Shown: piece by piece, positions 16,714 to 25,730 of the stretch
Position numbering within the stretch: the first letter of the stretch is position 1
Layout of the letters: each line of letters begins with the position of its first letter
From: Actinoplanes utahensis
Lineage (GTDB): Bacteria; Actinomycetota; Actinomycetes; Mycobacteriales; Micromonosporaceae
Reading direction: 5' to 3'
Assembly: GCF_016862455.1 (NCBI RefSeq)
Contig: NZ_BOMZ01000093.1
Span: forward strand, 1 to 64,000
DNA length: 64,000 nucleotides
The notes under the pieces: model-generated
What the model was told of the DNA's origin: nothing
The model's database searches: none
The model's input: the letters and a program-made list of their open reading frames with translations, nothing else
Translations under genes and position numbers: made by a program

Positions 16714-17646
16714 ATGGTCACCTATCTGCAGCAAGCCCGGCGGGCCGGCCTGAGCCGGCTCGACACCAAGGGCTCGCCGTACCTGTACATCGCACCGTTC
16801 TTCCTGCTCTTCGCGCTGTTCGGCCTGTTCCCGCTGCTGTACACGGCGTACGTCTCGTTCAACGACTGGGACCTGCTCGACGCCGGCTCGCACTCCTGGG
16901 TCGGCCTGGCCAACTACCGCGAGCTGCTGCAGGACGCGTACTTCTGGAACGCCCTCGGCAACACCCTGAGCATCTGGGTGCTGTCCACCGTGCCGCAGCT
17001 GCTGGCCGCGCTCTGGATCGCGCACCTGCTCAACCACCGGCTGCGCGCCCGGACCGCGCTGCGGATGGGCGTGCTGCTGCCCAACATCACCTCCATCGTG
17101 GCGGTGACCATCGTCTTCACCCAGCTCTTCGGCCGGGACTTCGGCATGGTCAACTGGCTGCTCGGCGCGGTCGGCATCGGCCCGGTCGACTGGCAGGCCG
17201 GCACCTGGAGTTCCCACCTGGCCATCTCGTTCATCGTGGCGTGGCGGTGGGTCGGGTACAACGCCCTGATCTACCTGGCCTCCATGCAGGCGATCCCGCA
17301 CGATTTGTACGAGGCCGCGGAGCTCGACGGCGCCTCGCAGAGCCAGCAGTTCTGGCGGATCACCGTGCCGATGCTGCGCCCGACGATCATCTTCACCACC
17401 GTGATCTCGACCATCGGCGGTCTGCAGATCATGGCCGAGCCGCTGCTGTTCGCCAGCTCGCAGACGCCGACCGGCGGGTCCGACCGCCAGTTCCAGACGG
17501 TGGCGCTGTTCATGTACGAGCAGGGCTTCCGCGAGTTCCGGTTCGGCTACGCCTCCGCGATCGCCTGGACGCTGTGCCTGGTCATCGTCGTCTTCGCGAT
17601 CGTGAACTTCCTGCTCACCCGGCGTATCGCCGACGACGAGGACTGA
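16714..17646 (+). CDS. Sugar ABC transporter permease (MalF/CebF type)
   Basis: A 310-residue inner-membrane permease with six predicted transmembrane helices, beginning YIAPFFLLFALFGLFPLLYTAYVSF. The cytoplasmic EAA loop reads EAAELDGASQSQQFWRITVPML, the contact site for the ATPase. I chose ATG 16714 with AGAAGG 8 bases upstream; a longer frame exists upstream but overlaps the previous gene. It pairs with the next permease. No ATP-binding subunit is encoded in the operon, as in Streptomyces systems that share the MsiK ATPase. Confidence 0.93.
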   Translation: MVTYLQQARRAGLSRLDTKGSPYLYIAPFFLLFALFGLFPLLYTAYVSFNDWDLLDAGSHSWVGLANYRELLQDAYFWNALGNTLSIWVLSTVPQLLAALWIAHLLNHRLRARTALRMGVLLPNITSIVAVTIVFTQLFGRDFGMVNWLLGAVGIGPVDWQAGTWSSHLAISFIVAWRWVGYNALIYLASMQAIPHDLYEAAELDGASQSQQFWRITVPMLRPTIIFTTVISTIGGLQIMAEPLLFASSQTPTGGSDRQFQTVALFMYEQGFREFRFGYASAIAWTLCLVIVVFAIVNFLLTRRIADDED

Positions 17647-17656
17647 GGAGGCTCTC

Positions 17657-18556
17657 GTGACCACCCTCATGGAACCGCCACCGGCGGACACCGTCCCCGC
17701 GCCGGCGCCGCGCCCTGCCCGCCGCCGGCGCGGGTTCGGCTATCCGCGCAAGGCCTCGATCTGGACGTACGGGGCGCTGCTCGCGGTCGTGGCCGGGTCG
17801 GTGTTCCCGCTCTACTGGTCGCTCGTGGTGTCCTCGCAGACCAGTGACGCGGTGACCCGGGTGCCGCCGGCGCTGATCCCCGGCGGCCACCTGTTCGACA
17901 ACATCGCCCGGGTCTTCGACACCACCGACTTCGGCCGGGCGCTGCTGAACTCGTTCATCGTCAGCGGCTCGATCACCGTCTCGGTGGTGTTCTTCTCCAC
18001 CCTGGCCGGTTTCGCCTTCGCCAAGCTGCGGTTCCGCGGCCGTAAGCCGCTGCTGGTGCTGGCCATCGCGACCTCGATGGTGCCGCATCAGCTGGGCATC
18101 ATCCCGCTCTACATCATGATGGCCGAGTTCGGCTGGACCGGGCGGCTCACCGCCGTGATCGTGCCCGGGTTGGTGACCGCGTTCGGCGTCTTCTTCATGA
18201 CCCAGTACCTGGGCCGGGCGGTTCCCGACGAGCTGCTCGAAGCCGGCCGGGTCGACGGCGCCGGCACCTTCGGGCTCTACTGGCACGTCGTGCTGCCGGC
18301 GGCGCGCCCGGCGGCGGCGGTGCTCGGCCTGTTCACCTTCATGCAGGCCTGGAACGACTTCTTCTGGCCGCTGGTGGTGCTGCAGGACAACGCGACCGTC
18401 CAGGTCGCGCTGTCCGCACTGGCCAGCGGTTACACCACCGACTACACGCTGACGCTGACCGGCACGCTGCTCGCCACGTTGCCGATCCTCATCGTGTTCA
18501 TGGTCCTCGGCCGGCAGATCGTCGGCGGCATCATGCAAGGAGCAATCAAGGGATGA
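17657..18556 (+). CDS. Sugar ABC transporter permease (MalG/CebG type)
   Basis: A 299-residue permease with a Pro/Arg-rich cytoplasmic N-terminus and six predicted membrane helices. The EAA loop (ELLEAGRVDGAGTFGLYWHV) and the following LPAARPAAAVLGLFTFMQAWNDFFWPLV are typical of MalG-type subunits. It starts at GTG 17657 shortly after the partner permease and overlaps the glucosidase start by an ATGA. It would form the channel heterodimer with the preceding gene product. Confidence 0.93.
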   Translation: MTTLMEPPPADTVPAPAPRPARRRRGFGYPRKASIWTYGALLAVVAGSVFPLYWSLVVSSQTSDAVTRVPPALIPGGHLFDNIARVFDTTDFGRALLNSFIVSGSITVSVVFFSTLAGFAFAKLRFRGRKPLLVLAIATSMVPHQLGIIPLYIMMAEFGWTGRLTAVIVPGLVTAFGVFFMTQYLGRAVPDELLEAGRVDGAGTFGLYWHVVLPAARPAAAVLGLFTFMQAWNDFFWPLVVLQDNATVQVALSALASGYTTDYTLTLTGTLLATLPILIVFMVLGRQIVGGIMQGAIKG

Positions 18557-19956
18557 CATCGATTTCGGCCGACCCCACCCCGGCGCCGGCGCTGCCCGAC
18601 CTGCCGGCCGGTTTCCTCTGGGGGGCGGCCACCGCGGCGTACCAGATCGAGGGCGCGGCCGGCGAGGACGGCCGCGGCGAGTCGATCTGGGACGTCTTCT
18701 GCCGCCGTCCGGGCGCCGTCGCCGACGGGTCGTCGGGCGCCGTCGCGTGCGACAGCTATCACCGGTGGCGCGACGACGTGGACCTGCTGGCCGGGCTGGG
18801 CGTGGACGCGTACCGGTTCTCGGTGGCCTGGCCGCGGATCGTGCCGGACGGCGGCGGCCCGGTCAACCGGGCCGGCCTGGACTACTACGACCGGCTCGTG
18901 GACGCGCTGTGCGAGCGGGGCATCCGGCCGTTCGTCACCCTCTACCACTGGGATCTGCCCCAAGCCCTCGAAGACCGGGGTGGCTGGCGGGTCCGGGACA
19001 CCGCCGAGCGGTTCGCCGCCTACGCGGCGGTGGTGGCCGGCACGCTCGGTGACCGGGTGGAGGACTGGATCACCCTGAACGAGCCGTACTGCTCCTCGAT
19101 CGTCGGGTATGCGGAGGGCCGGCACGCGCCCGGCCGCACCGAGGGGCACGGCGCTCTCGCCGCGGCCCACCACCTACTGGTCGGGCACGGCCTGGCGACG
19201 GCCGCGATCCGGGGCGCCGTCGAGCAGGCCCGGGTCGGCATCACCCTGAACCTGTCGCCCGCGGTCGCCGCCTCCGGCAGTCCGGCGGACCGGGCCGCGG
19301 CGCACCGGCAGAACCTGATGCTCAACCTGCAGTTCACCGACCCGGTGCTGGCCGGGCGCTACCCGGCCGGGTTCGAGGACCTGTACGCCGGGGTGAGCGA
19401 CCTGTCCTTCCGGCGCGACGGGGATCTCGCGCTGATCTCCGCGCCGCTGGACTTCCTCGGCGTCAACTACTACTACCGGGTGCACGTGGCCGACGCCCCG
19501 TATCGCAGCAGCGACCCGGCGTCGCGCAGCGCCTACGACATCGGGGTGCGGCAGCTGCCGGCGCCGGCCGGGGTGCGCGCCACCGACCTGGGCTGGCCGG
19601 TCGAGCCGGAGGGCATGTACGACACGCTGGTCGGCCTGGCCGACCGCTACCCGGGGCTGCCGCCGATCTACGTGACCGAGAACGGGTGCGCCGAACTGCG
19701 CGAGGAACCGGCGCCGGACCCGGAACGGATCGCCTTCGTGGCCGACCATCTGGACGCGGTGGCCCGGGCCGCGGCCGACGACGACCGGCTGGACCTCCGC
19801 GGCTACTTCTACTGGTCGCTGATCGACAACTTCGAGTGGGCGCGCGGCTACGGCCCCCGCTTCGGGTTGGCGCACGTCGACTACCGCACCGGCACGCGGA
19901 CGCCGAAGGCCAGCTACCACTGGCTGCGGGCGCAACTCGCCGCGCGGCGCGGCTGA
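18553..19956 (+). CDS. Beta-glucosidase, glycoside hydrolase family 1
   Basis: A 467-residue cytoplasmic GH1 enzyme of full family length. The N-terminal signature FLWGAATAAYQIEGA, the acid/base motif TLNEP, the nucleophile motif YVTENG and the late WSLIDNFEWARGY (aglycone/glucose binding) are all present. It would hydrolyse imported cellobiose or aryl/alkyl beta-glucosides to glucose. Its start overlaps the stop of the permease gene (ATGA), so translation is coupled. A bidirectional hairpin follows at 19964. Confidence 0.95.
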   Translation: MTSISADPTPAPALPDLPAGFLWGAATAAYQIEGAAGEDGRGESIWDVFCRRPGAVADGSSGAVACDSYHRWRDDVDLLAGLGVDAYRFSVAWPRIVPDGGGPVNRAGLDYYDRLVDALCERGIRPFVTLYHWDLPQALEDRGGWRVRDTAERFAAYAAVVAGTLGDRVEDWITLNEPYCSSIVGYAEGRHAPGRTEGHGALAAAHHLLVGHGLATAAIRGAVEQARVGITLNLSPAVAASGSPADRAAAHRQNLMLNLQFTDPVLAGRYPAGFEDLYAGVSDLSFRRDGDLALISAPLDFLGVNYYYRVHVADAPYRSSDPASRSAYDIGVRQLPAPAGVRATDLGWPVEPEGMYDTLVGLADRYPGLPPIYVTENGCAELREEPAPDPERIAFVADHLDAVARAAADDDRLDLRGYFYWSLIDNFEWARGYGPRFGLAHVDYRTGTRTPKASYHWLRAQLAARRG

Positions 19957-19963
19957 CGGGGGG

Positions 19964-19995
19964 GCCCGGCGGGTGGCCGAGGCCACCCGCCGGGC
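19964..19995. terminator. Bidirectional hairpin between convergent genes
   Basis: A perfect 15-bp stem (19964-19978 and 19981-19995) with a 2-base loop lies between the convergent glucosidase gene and the minus-strand gene ending at 20001. It probably terminates both. Confidence 0.8.
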
Positions 19996-20000
19996 ACGGG

Positions 20001-21143
20001 TCAGCTCAGCGGGCCGGTGAGGCGCCAGAGCTCGGGCAGGGTGCGGTTGCCGGCGGCGTCGGTGCCCCGGCTGAAGGCCCACAGGGCGCCACCGGCCGGG
20101 TCGGCGGCGAGGTGGGTGACCTCGGTGGTCCGCGGGTGCGGGCCGGTGATCGGCTGCCAGGTGGAGCCGGTCCAGCGGCGCAGGGCGCCGTCCGGGGCGG
20201 TTCCGGTCCGGGGCGGGGCCAGGCCGATCACCCAGTCGCCGCCGTATCGGGTGATGGTGCTGACCGCGGACGCCTGGCACAGGTTCTGCCGGGCGAACGA
20301 CGAGCCGTTCCAGCGCAGGGTCAGGCCGCAGCCGGTGACCGGGTCGGTGCCGGTGATCCAGATGTCACCGGGTGTCCCGGTCACCGCGGCGGCCGGGACG
20401 GGAGTGGCCCGGCCGTACCCGGTGCCGGTCTTCACCTCGCTCCACGTGCTGCCGTTCCAGCGGGCGGCGTACAGCTGGTAGTCGGTGTAGTTGCTGGTGC
20501 GGTCGCCGATCACCCATACCTCGTTGCGAGCCGCCACGTGGATGTCGTTGATCTCGACACCGCCGGCCGCGGCGGCGGCCGGCAGGGCGGTGACCGTCCA
20601 GGTGCTGCCGTTCCAGCGGGCGATCGCCGGTTTGTAGGCGGTGCCGAACTGGCCGGTGCCGGCGACCCAGATGTCGTCGGGCCCGGCCGCGGCGGCGCCG
20701 CTCGGGTCGAATTTCACCGAGGGGACCGTGGTGGTGGTCCAGGCGGCGCCGTTGTAGCGGTGGGTGCGGAAGGCGCCGCCGGCGCCGGTGTCGAAGGCCC
20801 ACTGGTCGGTGGGCGACAGTGCCACGTATCCGCCGATGTACGAGGTCAGCGGCGGGCGTGGGGTGCTGGTCCAGGTCGTGCCGTTCCACCGCCAGCTCAG
20901 GTAGGAGAAGGGGCAGACCCAGTCGCAGTCGACCGGTTCGAAGTAGAGCGCGGTCATGACGGCGGAGTCGCCGCTGAAGGCGCGGATCTGCGGGGCGTTC
21001 AGGCTCTGGTAGTCGGGGCGGGGTGGGTCGGTCTGCTGCCAGGCGGGCGCCGCGGTGGCGGTCGCCGCCTGTGCCGGGGCTCCGGCGATCAGCATGGCCA
21101 GGGCGAGGAGTACGCCGCCGGCCAGCCGGGTGAATCCGGGCAT
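20001..21143 (-). CDS. Secreted repeat protein, probable beta-propeller
   Basis: A 380-residue exported protein. The N-terminus (MPGFTRLAGGVLLALAMLIA, ending APAQAATA) is a signal peptide. The mature part contains repeated W-N-G-S/T-x-W blocks (RWNGTTWT, RYNGAAWT, RWNGSTWT, RWNGSTWS, RWNGSSF, RWTGSTWQ) alternating with DDIWVAG, NEVWVIG, GDIWITG and DQWAF motifs. This gives about six blades, as in Kelch- or Asp-box-like propellers of unknown function. The start at 21143 has GAAGGG upstream; the longer frame to 21578 runs across the neighbouring gene and is rejected. No enzymatic residues can be named. Confidence 0.8.
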   Translation of the reverse strand: MPGFTRLAGGVLLALAMLIAGAPAQAATATAAPAWQQTDPPRPDYQSLNAPQIRAFSGDSAVMTALYFEPVDCDWVCPFSYLSWRWNGTTWTSTPRPPLTSYIGGYVALSPTDQWAFDTGAGGAFRTHRYNGAAWTTTTVPSVKFDPSGAAAAGPDDIWVAGTGQFGTAYKPAIARWNGSTWTVTALPAAAAAGGVEINDIHVAARNEVWVIGDRTSNYTDYQLYAARWNGSTWSEVKTGTGYGRATPVPAAAVTGTPGDIWITGTDPVTGCGLTLRWNGSSFARQNLCQASAVSTITRYGGDWVIGLAPPRTGTAPDGALRRWTGSTWQPITGPHPRTTEVTHLAADPAGGALWAFSRGTDAAGNRTLPELWRLTGPLS

Positions 21144-21199
21144 GACTGTGGCCCTTCGTCGAGGAAGTGCCCAGCGTGTCCCGGCGCACTGGCCCGTAT

Positions 21200-21667
21200 C
21201 TATACGCCGGGGCGCAGGGGGATGCGGCGTTCCGGGCCGTCCTCGGCGGGCAGCAGCCACGCCTCGGTGATCGCGGCGCGGTAGAGGCGCAGCGGTGCGT
21301 CGCCGGTGACCTGCTCGAGCCGCCAGGTGGGGAAACCGTGGGCGGCCGAGTGGGCGGAGAACGTCGCCAGCAGGCCGGGCAGGTCGGCGTCGGGGCAGAG
21401 GCCGGCGGTGGCGAGCGCGTAGAACGCCGTGGCGCCGCCCATCGGCACCGTGGAGTCGAACACGGTCACGGCGATCCGGTCGTTGGCGGCGATCAGTTCG
21501 GAGTGCCGGGACGTCGGCCGGGACAGCCACAGCACGGTGTCCAGATCGGGCACGACGACGTACAGAGGGCTCACCCACGGCGCGCCGCCGGGCGTGGCGG
21601 TGCCGATCACCGCGTACCGGTTGGCGGCGAGGAGGGCACGGGCCTGGACGGTGATCTCGTCGGTCAT
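21200..21667 (-). CDS. Pyridoxamine 5'-phosphate oxidase-like flavin protein
   Basis: A 155-residue protein with the split-barrel FMN-binding fold of the PNPOx-like family: LAANRYAVIGTATPGGAPWVSPLYVVV, then VLWLSRPTSRHSELIAANDRIAVTVFD. Such small proteins bind FMN, F420 or haem and reduce or sense small molecules. The substrate cannot be told. Its start at 21667 is divergent from the RNA ligase gene, with about 60 bases between them. Confidence 0.85.
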   Translation of the reverse strand: MTDEITVQARALLAANRYAVIGTATPGGAPWVSPLYVVVPDLDTVLWLSRPTSRHSELIAANDRIAVTVFDSTVPMGGATAFYALATAGLCPDADLPGLLATFSAHSAAHGFPTWRLEQVTGDAPLRLYRAAITEAWLLPAEDGPERRIPLRPGV

Positions 21668-21728
21668 GGGTCCACGATGCCGGTTATTCGGTGGGGCCGC
21701 CGGGCGGGAGCGGCTAGATTCCGGAGCC

Positions 21729-22763
21729 ATGAGTGACGACCGGGCGATGGCCACCATCGAGAGGATCACCGAGCTGGCGCGGATTCCCGGGGCGGACGCG
21801 ATCGTGCGCGCCCGGGTGCGGGGCTGGGACGTGGTGGTGAAAGCGGGCGAGTTCGCGACCGGGGACCTGTGTGTCTACTTCGAGGTGGATGCGCTGCTGG
21901 ACACCGGCGACGAGCGGTTCGCGTTCCTGGCGGCCCGGGGTGTGCGCACCGACGGTCACGGCCGGACCGGGCACGTGCTGAAGACGGCCCGGCTGCGCGG
22001 CCAGTACTCGCAGGGGCTGGCGCTGCCGGTCACCCTGTTCCCGGAGCTCGGCGACGGCCGGCCGGGCCAGGACGTCACCGCGGCGCTCGGGGTGGTCCGG
22101 TGGGATCCGCCGATCCCCACCGACCGGCTCGGCAAGATCCGTGGGTACCGGCCGTCGTGGATCCGTTCGACCGGCCAGGTGCGCCTGCAGAACCAGCCGG
22201 AGCTGCTGCGGTGCCGGGATCAGGGCTGGATCGCGACCGAGAAGATCGACGGTACGTCCACGACGTACTGGGTGGACGGCGACGACCGGGGCGCCTGCAC
22301 CCGCAACGTCGACCTGCTGGAGGAGCCGGCGAGCCGGGTCTGGCAGACCGGGATCGGCCTGGGCGTCCACGATCTGCTGCGCGCGGAGTTCCCGGGCCGG
22401 CGGGCCGCGGTGCAGGGCGAGCTGTACGGGCTGGGCGGTCACGTCAACCCGCTGCGGCTGCCGGACACCCGGTTCTCGGCGTTCACCCTGCTGCTCGACG
22501 GTGCGGTGGTACCGCGCGACCGGTGGCCGTCCTGGCTGACCGCTCTGTCGGTGCCGGTGCACGATCTGCCGTTCCCGGCGACCGTCGACGAGGCGCTGAG
22601 CCAGGTCGACGGCCTGCCCTCGGCGATCAACCCGGCGCGGCCGGCGGAGGGCGTCGTCTGGGTCGCCGGCGGCGCCGACCTGGTGCAGTTGCCCGGCGGC
22701 GGGTACGCGCCCGGCTCGTTCAAGGTGATCTCGAACCGGTACCTGCTGAAGAACGACCGCTGA
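21729..22763 (+). CDS. RNA ligase of the Rnl5 (Deinococcus DraRnl) type
   Basis: A 344-residue nucleotidyltransferase. The adenylation motif I is EKIDGTS (Lys about residue 175), preceded by an N-terminal OB-like domain of about 150 residues (GWDVVVKAGEFATGDLCVYFEVDALL). The order OB domain then ligase domain is the hallmark of DraRnl, a template-directed RNA ligase that seals nicks with a 3'-OH RNA strand. Motif IV-like EGVVWV and motif V-like FKVISNRYLLK are seen near the end. The start at 21729 has GGAG upstream. Function would be repair of broken RNA or RNA-containing nicks; no kinase or phosphatase partner is adjacent. Confidence 0.87.
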   Translation: MSDDRAMATIERITELARIPGADAIVRARVRGWDVVVKAGEFATGDLCVYFEVDALLDTGDERFAFLAARGVRTDGHGRTGHVLKTARLRGQYSQGLALPVTLFPELGDGRPGQDVTAALGVVRWDPPIPTDRLGKIRGYRPSWIRSTGQVRLQNQPELLRCRDQGWIATEKIDGTSTTYWVDGDDRGACTRNVDLLEEPASRVWQTGIGLGVHDLLRAEFPGRRAAVQGELYGLGGHVNPLRLPDTRFSAFTLLLDGAVVPRDRWPSWLTALSVPVHDLPFPATVDEALSQVDGLPSAINPARPAEGVVWVAGGADLVQLPGGGYAPGSFKVISNRYLLKNDR

Positions 22764-22766
22764 CGC

Positions 22767-23738
22767 TCAGTCCGGCCTGCACGTCTGGTTCGGCAGCTCC
22801 CAGACGTGCAGGCGGTCGCGGCCCGGAGAGACCGTGTACCACCGGCCGGGACCGGCCGGGCGGGCTGTCCCCGAGACCGGAAACGGGTAGCCGATCGGGC
22901 CGTCCACGGCGCCGGTCCGCAGGTCGGCCAGCCAGTGCCGTTCCTCGTCGGTGCCGACCACCGCGGCGTCGTCCCAGGCGAAGGCGCCCTGGAAGTCCCA
23001 GCGGACGTCCTCGCCGGCGTCGATGCGCAGCGTCACAGCGCCGTCGGTCATCCGGTGCAGCGACAGCGACGTCATGCTCAGGTCGGTGGTGAGGAAGTGG
23101 TTGCCGGCCGGGTTGACGCCGAGCAGGATCTCCTCGGGGAACCGCTGGACGGTCAGGGCGGCGCCGTCCCAGTGGCCCCACAACACCGGCGAACGGTCCT
23201 CGCCTTCGGCGATGGACAGGCCCATGTACGCCGGATCCGGGTGCGGGACGTGATCGGATCCGGAGGCGACCGAATCGGTCGAGGCGCGGGCCAGCACGGT
23301 GCCGTCGGCGGCGTCCAGGACCAGCCATTCCTCCATGTCCTCGTAGTCGAAGGTGCGCACGTGCGCCCAGAGCAGCCTGCCGTCGGCGGAGAACGCCGCC
23401 GACCCGCTGCTCAGAACGGCGTGGTCGGGGTCGTCGGCGTACTCGGTGTACGACGTGTGCGCGGCCTCACACTCGGTGTCGGTCCAGCAGCCGTGCCGGT
23501 GCTCCCAGCGGACGGCGCCGAACCGGTCGACCGCGTGCAGGGCGTGCGTGCCGGCGAAGACGACCAGGTCGGCGGTCGGCGAGACGGCCACCGTGCCGAA
23601 CCGGCGGGGCCACGGCGCGGGGAAACGCCGGTCGCCGACGGTCACCTCGGTGTCGCCGTGCTGCACCGGCAGGGTGTGCGGCAGGGCCGGGTCGCCCAGC
23701 GGGGTGGGCACGGTACGGATCAGACGAGCGGCAGGCAC
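22767..23738 (-). CDS. Hypothetical WD40/PQQ-like propeller protein
   Basis: A protein of about 323 residues starting at GTG 23738 (VPAARLIRTVPTPLG). It lacks a signal peptide and has repeated strands such as VAVSPTADLVVFAGTHALHAVDRFGAVRWE, AAFSADGRLLWAHV and EEWLVLDAADGTVLARA. These resemble the blades of cytoplasmic PQQ/WD40-like propellers seen in actinobacterial proteins of unknown role. An upstream ATG at 23783 is possible, but its extension reads like promoter sequence. The gene converges with the RNA ligase gene and is divergent from the DUF808 gene. Confidence 0.7.
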   Translation of the reverse strand: MPAARLIRTVPTPLGDPALPHTLPVQHGDTEVTVGDRRFPAPWPRRFGTVAVSPTADLVVFAGTHALHAVDRFGAVRWEHRHGCWTDTECEAAHTSYTEYADDPDHAVLSSGSAAFSADGRLLWAHVRTFDYEDMEEWLVLDAADGTVLARASTDSVASGSDHVPHPDPAYMGLSIAEGEDRSPVLWGHWDGAALTVQRFPEEILLGVNPAGNHFLTTDLSMTSLSLHRMTDGAVTLRIDAGEDVRWDFQGAFAWDDAAVVGTDEERHWLADLRTGAVDGPIGYPFPVSGTARPAGPGRWYTVSPGRDRLHVWELPNQTCRPD

Positions 23739-23851
23739 GCGGTGACGATAGCCGGGCCGCGATGGGTATAGGAGGGGGGTCATGCGGGGATCGCGGCCCT
23801 GAACGAGAATGGGTCTGCACGAACGCATACCGAACTTGAGAGGACTTCTCC

Positions 23852-24931
23852 TTGAGCGCTGGACTCGCAGCCCTGCTGGACGACGTGGCGGTCCTGGCGC
23901 GTGCGGCAGCCGCGTCGATCGACGATGTCGGGGCGGCAGCCGCCAAGGCCGGGGCCAAGGCGGCCGGCGTGGTCATCGACGACACGGCCGTCACCCCGCA
24001 ATATGTGCACGGATTGGCCGCCGAGCGGGAGATCCCGATCGTCAAACGGATCGCGTGGGGCTCGCTGCGGAACAAGTTCCTGATCATTCTGCCGGTGATC
24101 CTGCTGCTCAGCCAGTTCCTGCCGGGGCTGCTGACGCCGCTGCTGATGATCGGTGGGGCGTACCTCTGCTATGAGGGCGCCGAGAAGATCTGGGAACGCA
24201 TCGCCCACCACGACACGCACGCCGACACCGAGGAACGCAAGGACGAGAAGGTTCTGGTCGCCGGGGCGATCCGGACCGACCTGATCCTGTCCGCCGAGAT
24301 CATGGTGATCTCGCTGAACGAGGTGGCCAGCGAGACCTTCGTGAAGCGCCTGGTCATCCTGTCCGTGGTGGCGGTGCTGATGACCGCGCTGGTGTACGGG
24401 GTCGTCGCCCTGATCGTGAAGATGGACGACGCCGGTCTGAAGCTGTCGCAGCGCGACAGCAAGGGGGCCGCCGCGTTCGGCCGTGGCCTGGTCAAGGCGA
24501 TGCCGAAGGTGCTGACCGGGCTGAGCGTGATCGGCACCGCCGCGATGCTCTGGGTCGGTGGCCACATCCTGCTGGTCGGCACCCGCGATCTGGGCTTCCA
24601 CCCGGTGTACGACTTCGTGCACCACATGGAGAAGGCCGCGCACGACGCCACCGGCGCGCTCGGCGGTGTGGTGGGCTGGCTGACCAACACCCTGGCCAGC
24701 GCGATCATCGGCCTGGCCGTCGGCGCGCTGATCGTGCTGTTCATGTCGCTGACCTTCCACCGCAAGAAGGCCCACGGCGACACCGAGCCGGAAACGGCCA
24801 AGACCGGGACCACGACCGCTTCCGGTACGGAGGAGCGCGCACCGGTCGTCGTGACCGAACCGGAGTCCGCGGCCACGCCGGAGCCCGTCGCCCCGAAGAC
24901 CGACCCAGGCCCCACCCCGCCGAAGCCCTGA
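23852..24931 (+). CDS. DUF808-family membrane protein (YedI type)
   Basis: A 359-residue integral membrane protein of the DUF808/YedI family. It has an N-terminal Ala-rich helix with SAGLAALLDDVAVLARAAAASIDDV, the family motif DDTAVTPQYVHG, and about five hydrophobic segments (FLIILPVILLLSQFLPGLL, LVILSVVAVLMTALVYGVVALIV and others). An acidic, Pro/Thr-rich cytoplasmic tail follows. It starts at TTG 23852 with GAGAGGA upstream. Its function is not established. A strong terminator follows. Confidence 0.85.
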   Translation: MSAGLAALLDDVAVLARAAAASIDDVGAAAAKAGAKAAGVVIDDTAVTPQYVHGLAAEREIPIVKRIAWGSLRNKFLIILPVILLLSQFLPGLLTPLLMIGGAYLCYEGAEKIWERIAHHDTHADTEERKDEKVLVAGAIRTDLILSAEIMVISLNEVASETFVKRLVILSVVAVLMTALVYGVVALIVKMDDAGLKLSQRDSKGAAAFGRGLVKAMPKVLTGLSVIGTAAMLWVGGHILLVGTRDLGFHPVYDFVHHMEKAAHDATGALGGVVGWLTNTLASAIIGLAVGALIVLFMSLTFHRKKAHGDTEPETAKTGTTTASGTEERAPVVVTEPESAATPEPVAPKTDPGPTPPKP

Positions 24932-24944
24932 CCCCTGCACCGAC

Positions 24945-24982
24945 GGCCCGGCCGGCACCGCGTTCACGGTGCCGGCCGGGCC
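24945..24982 (+). terminator. Terminator hairpin after DUF808 gene
   Basis: A 16-bp perfect stem (24945-24960 with 24967-24982), a 6-base loop CGTTCA, and then GTTCGCTTTT. It also lies at the 3' side of the minus-strand genes and may serve both directions. Confidence 0.82.
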
Positions 24983-25004
24983 GTTCGCTTTTCGCGGGCG
25001 CCGT

Positions 25005-25142
25005 TCAGATGGTGTGGATCGTGACGTCGTGTGCGCCGTATGCCTCGGGCACCCTGGTCGTGATGACCGCGTTCATCTCCTTGGCCTCGTGGAGCACCTG
25101 GGCTGCCATGAGCGGTCCGATGAGTGCAACGGGTGATGTCAT
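25005..25142 (-). CDS. 45-residue protein coupled to the TetR gene
   Basis: A 46-codon frame beginning with ATG 3 bases after the stop codon of the TetR gene (TGA-CGC-ATG), so translation may be coupled. The peptide begins MTSPVALIGPLMAAQVLHEA and ends VPEAYGAHDVTIHTI. It has a short amphipathic helix and no membrane span or metal motif. It may be a genuine small protein or the displaced C-terminus of a larger gene. No family is recognised. Confidence 0.45.
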   Translation of the reverse strand: MTSPVALIGPLMAAQVLHEAKEMNAVITTRVPEAYGAHDVTIHTI

Positions 25143-25145
25143 GCG

Positions 25146-25730
25146 TCAGGACCAGGGAATCGACTGCCATAGCGAGGGCTGGTGGGTCAGCTGGATCAGC
25201 CGCCGCTCCAGCTGGCGGAACTCCGGGCCGCGGGCGGAGGCGCCCCACAGCGGGGCGCTGCTGACGCCGTCGGCGGCCGCGGTCACCAGGGTCATCACGT
25301 CCCGGGGCAGGCCGTCGGCGTACAGCTCGGTGTTGAGTCTGTCGGTGTCCTCGGCGACCAGGTCGGCGACCGCGGGGATCGTGGTGAGCAGGCCGATCAG
25401 GCCGATCGCCTTGCGGGCGGCGATCTCGTCCTCGGGCGGGGCGAGCAGCGCCCGGATGTAGGCGCGGGTCAGCCGCCCGGGCGCTGTGTCGGCCGGGTCG
25501 AGGCGGCTGTCGATGTCGGCGCGGAACGCTTCCAGGAGGCTGCGGACCAGCTCCAGGATCAGTTCGTCCTTGCTGGCGAAGTGGTACAGCAGCCCGCCCT
25601 TGGACACCCCGGCGTGCCGGGCGATGTCGTCCAGGGAGGCGTTGACACCGCGGCTGCGGATGACGTCGCCGGCCGCGTCGAGGAGCGCCCGCCGGGTGTC
25701 CGCGGGTGTCCGCCCGGCCGTGCGTCCCAT
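25146..25730 (-). CDS. TetR-family transcriptional regulator
   Basis: A 194-residue regulator with a standard N-terminal helix-turn-helix (TRRALLDAAGDVIRSRGVNASLDDIARHAGVSKGGLLYHFASKDELI). The all-helical ligand-binding domain has no recognisable specificity. The YHFASKDEL segment is the recognition-helix end typical of the family. It is a candidate controller of the MFS transporter 1 kb away, whose start region has a dyad operator, but no matching dyad was found in front of this gene. It is followed by a 45-codon frame. Confidence 0.9.
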   Translation of the reverse strand: MGRTAGRTPADTRRALLDAAGDVIRSRGVNASLDDIARHAGVSKGGLLYHFASKDELILELVRSLLEAFRADIDSRLDPADTAPGRLTRAYIRALLAPPEDEIAARKAIGLIGLLTTIPAVADLVAEDTDRLNTELYADGLPRDVMTLVTAAADGVSSAPLWGASARGPEFRQLERRLIQLTHQPSLWQSIPWS

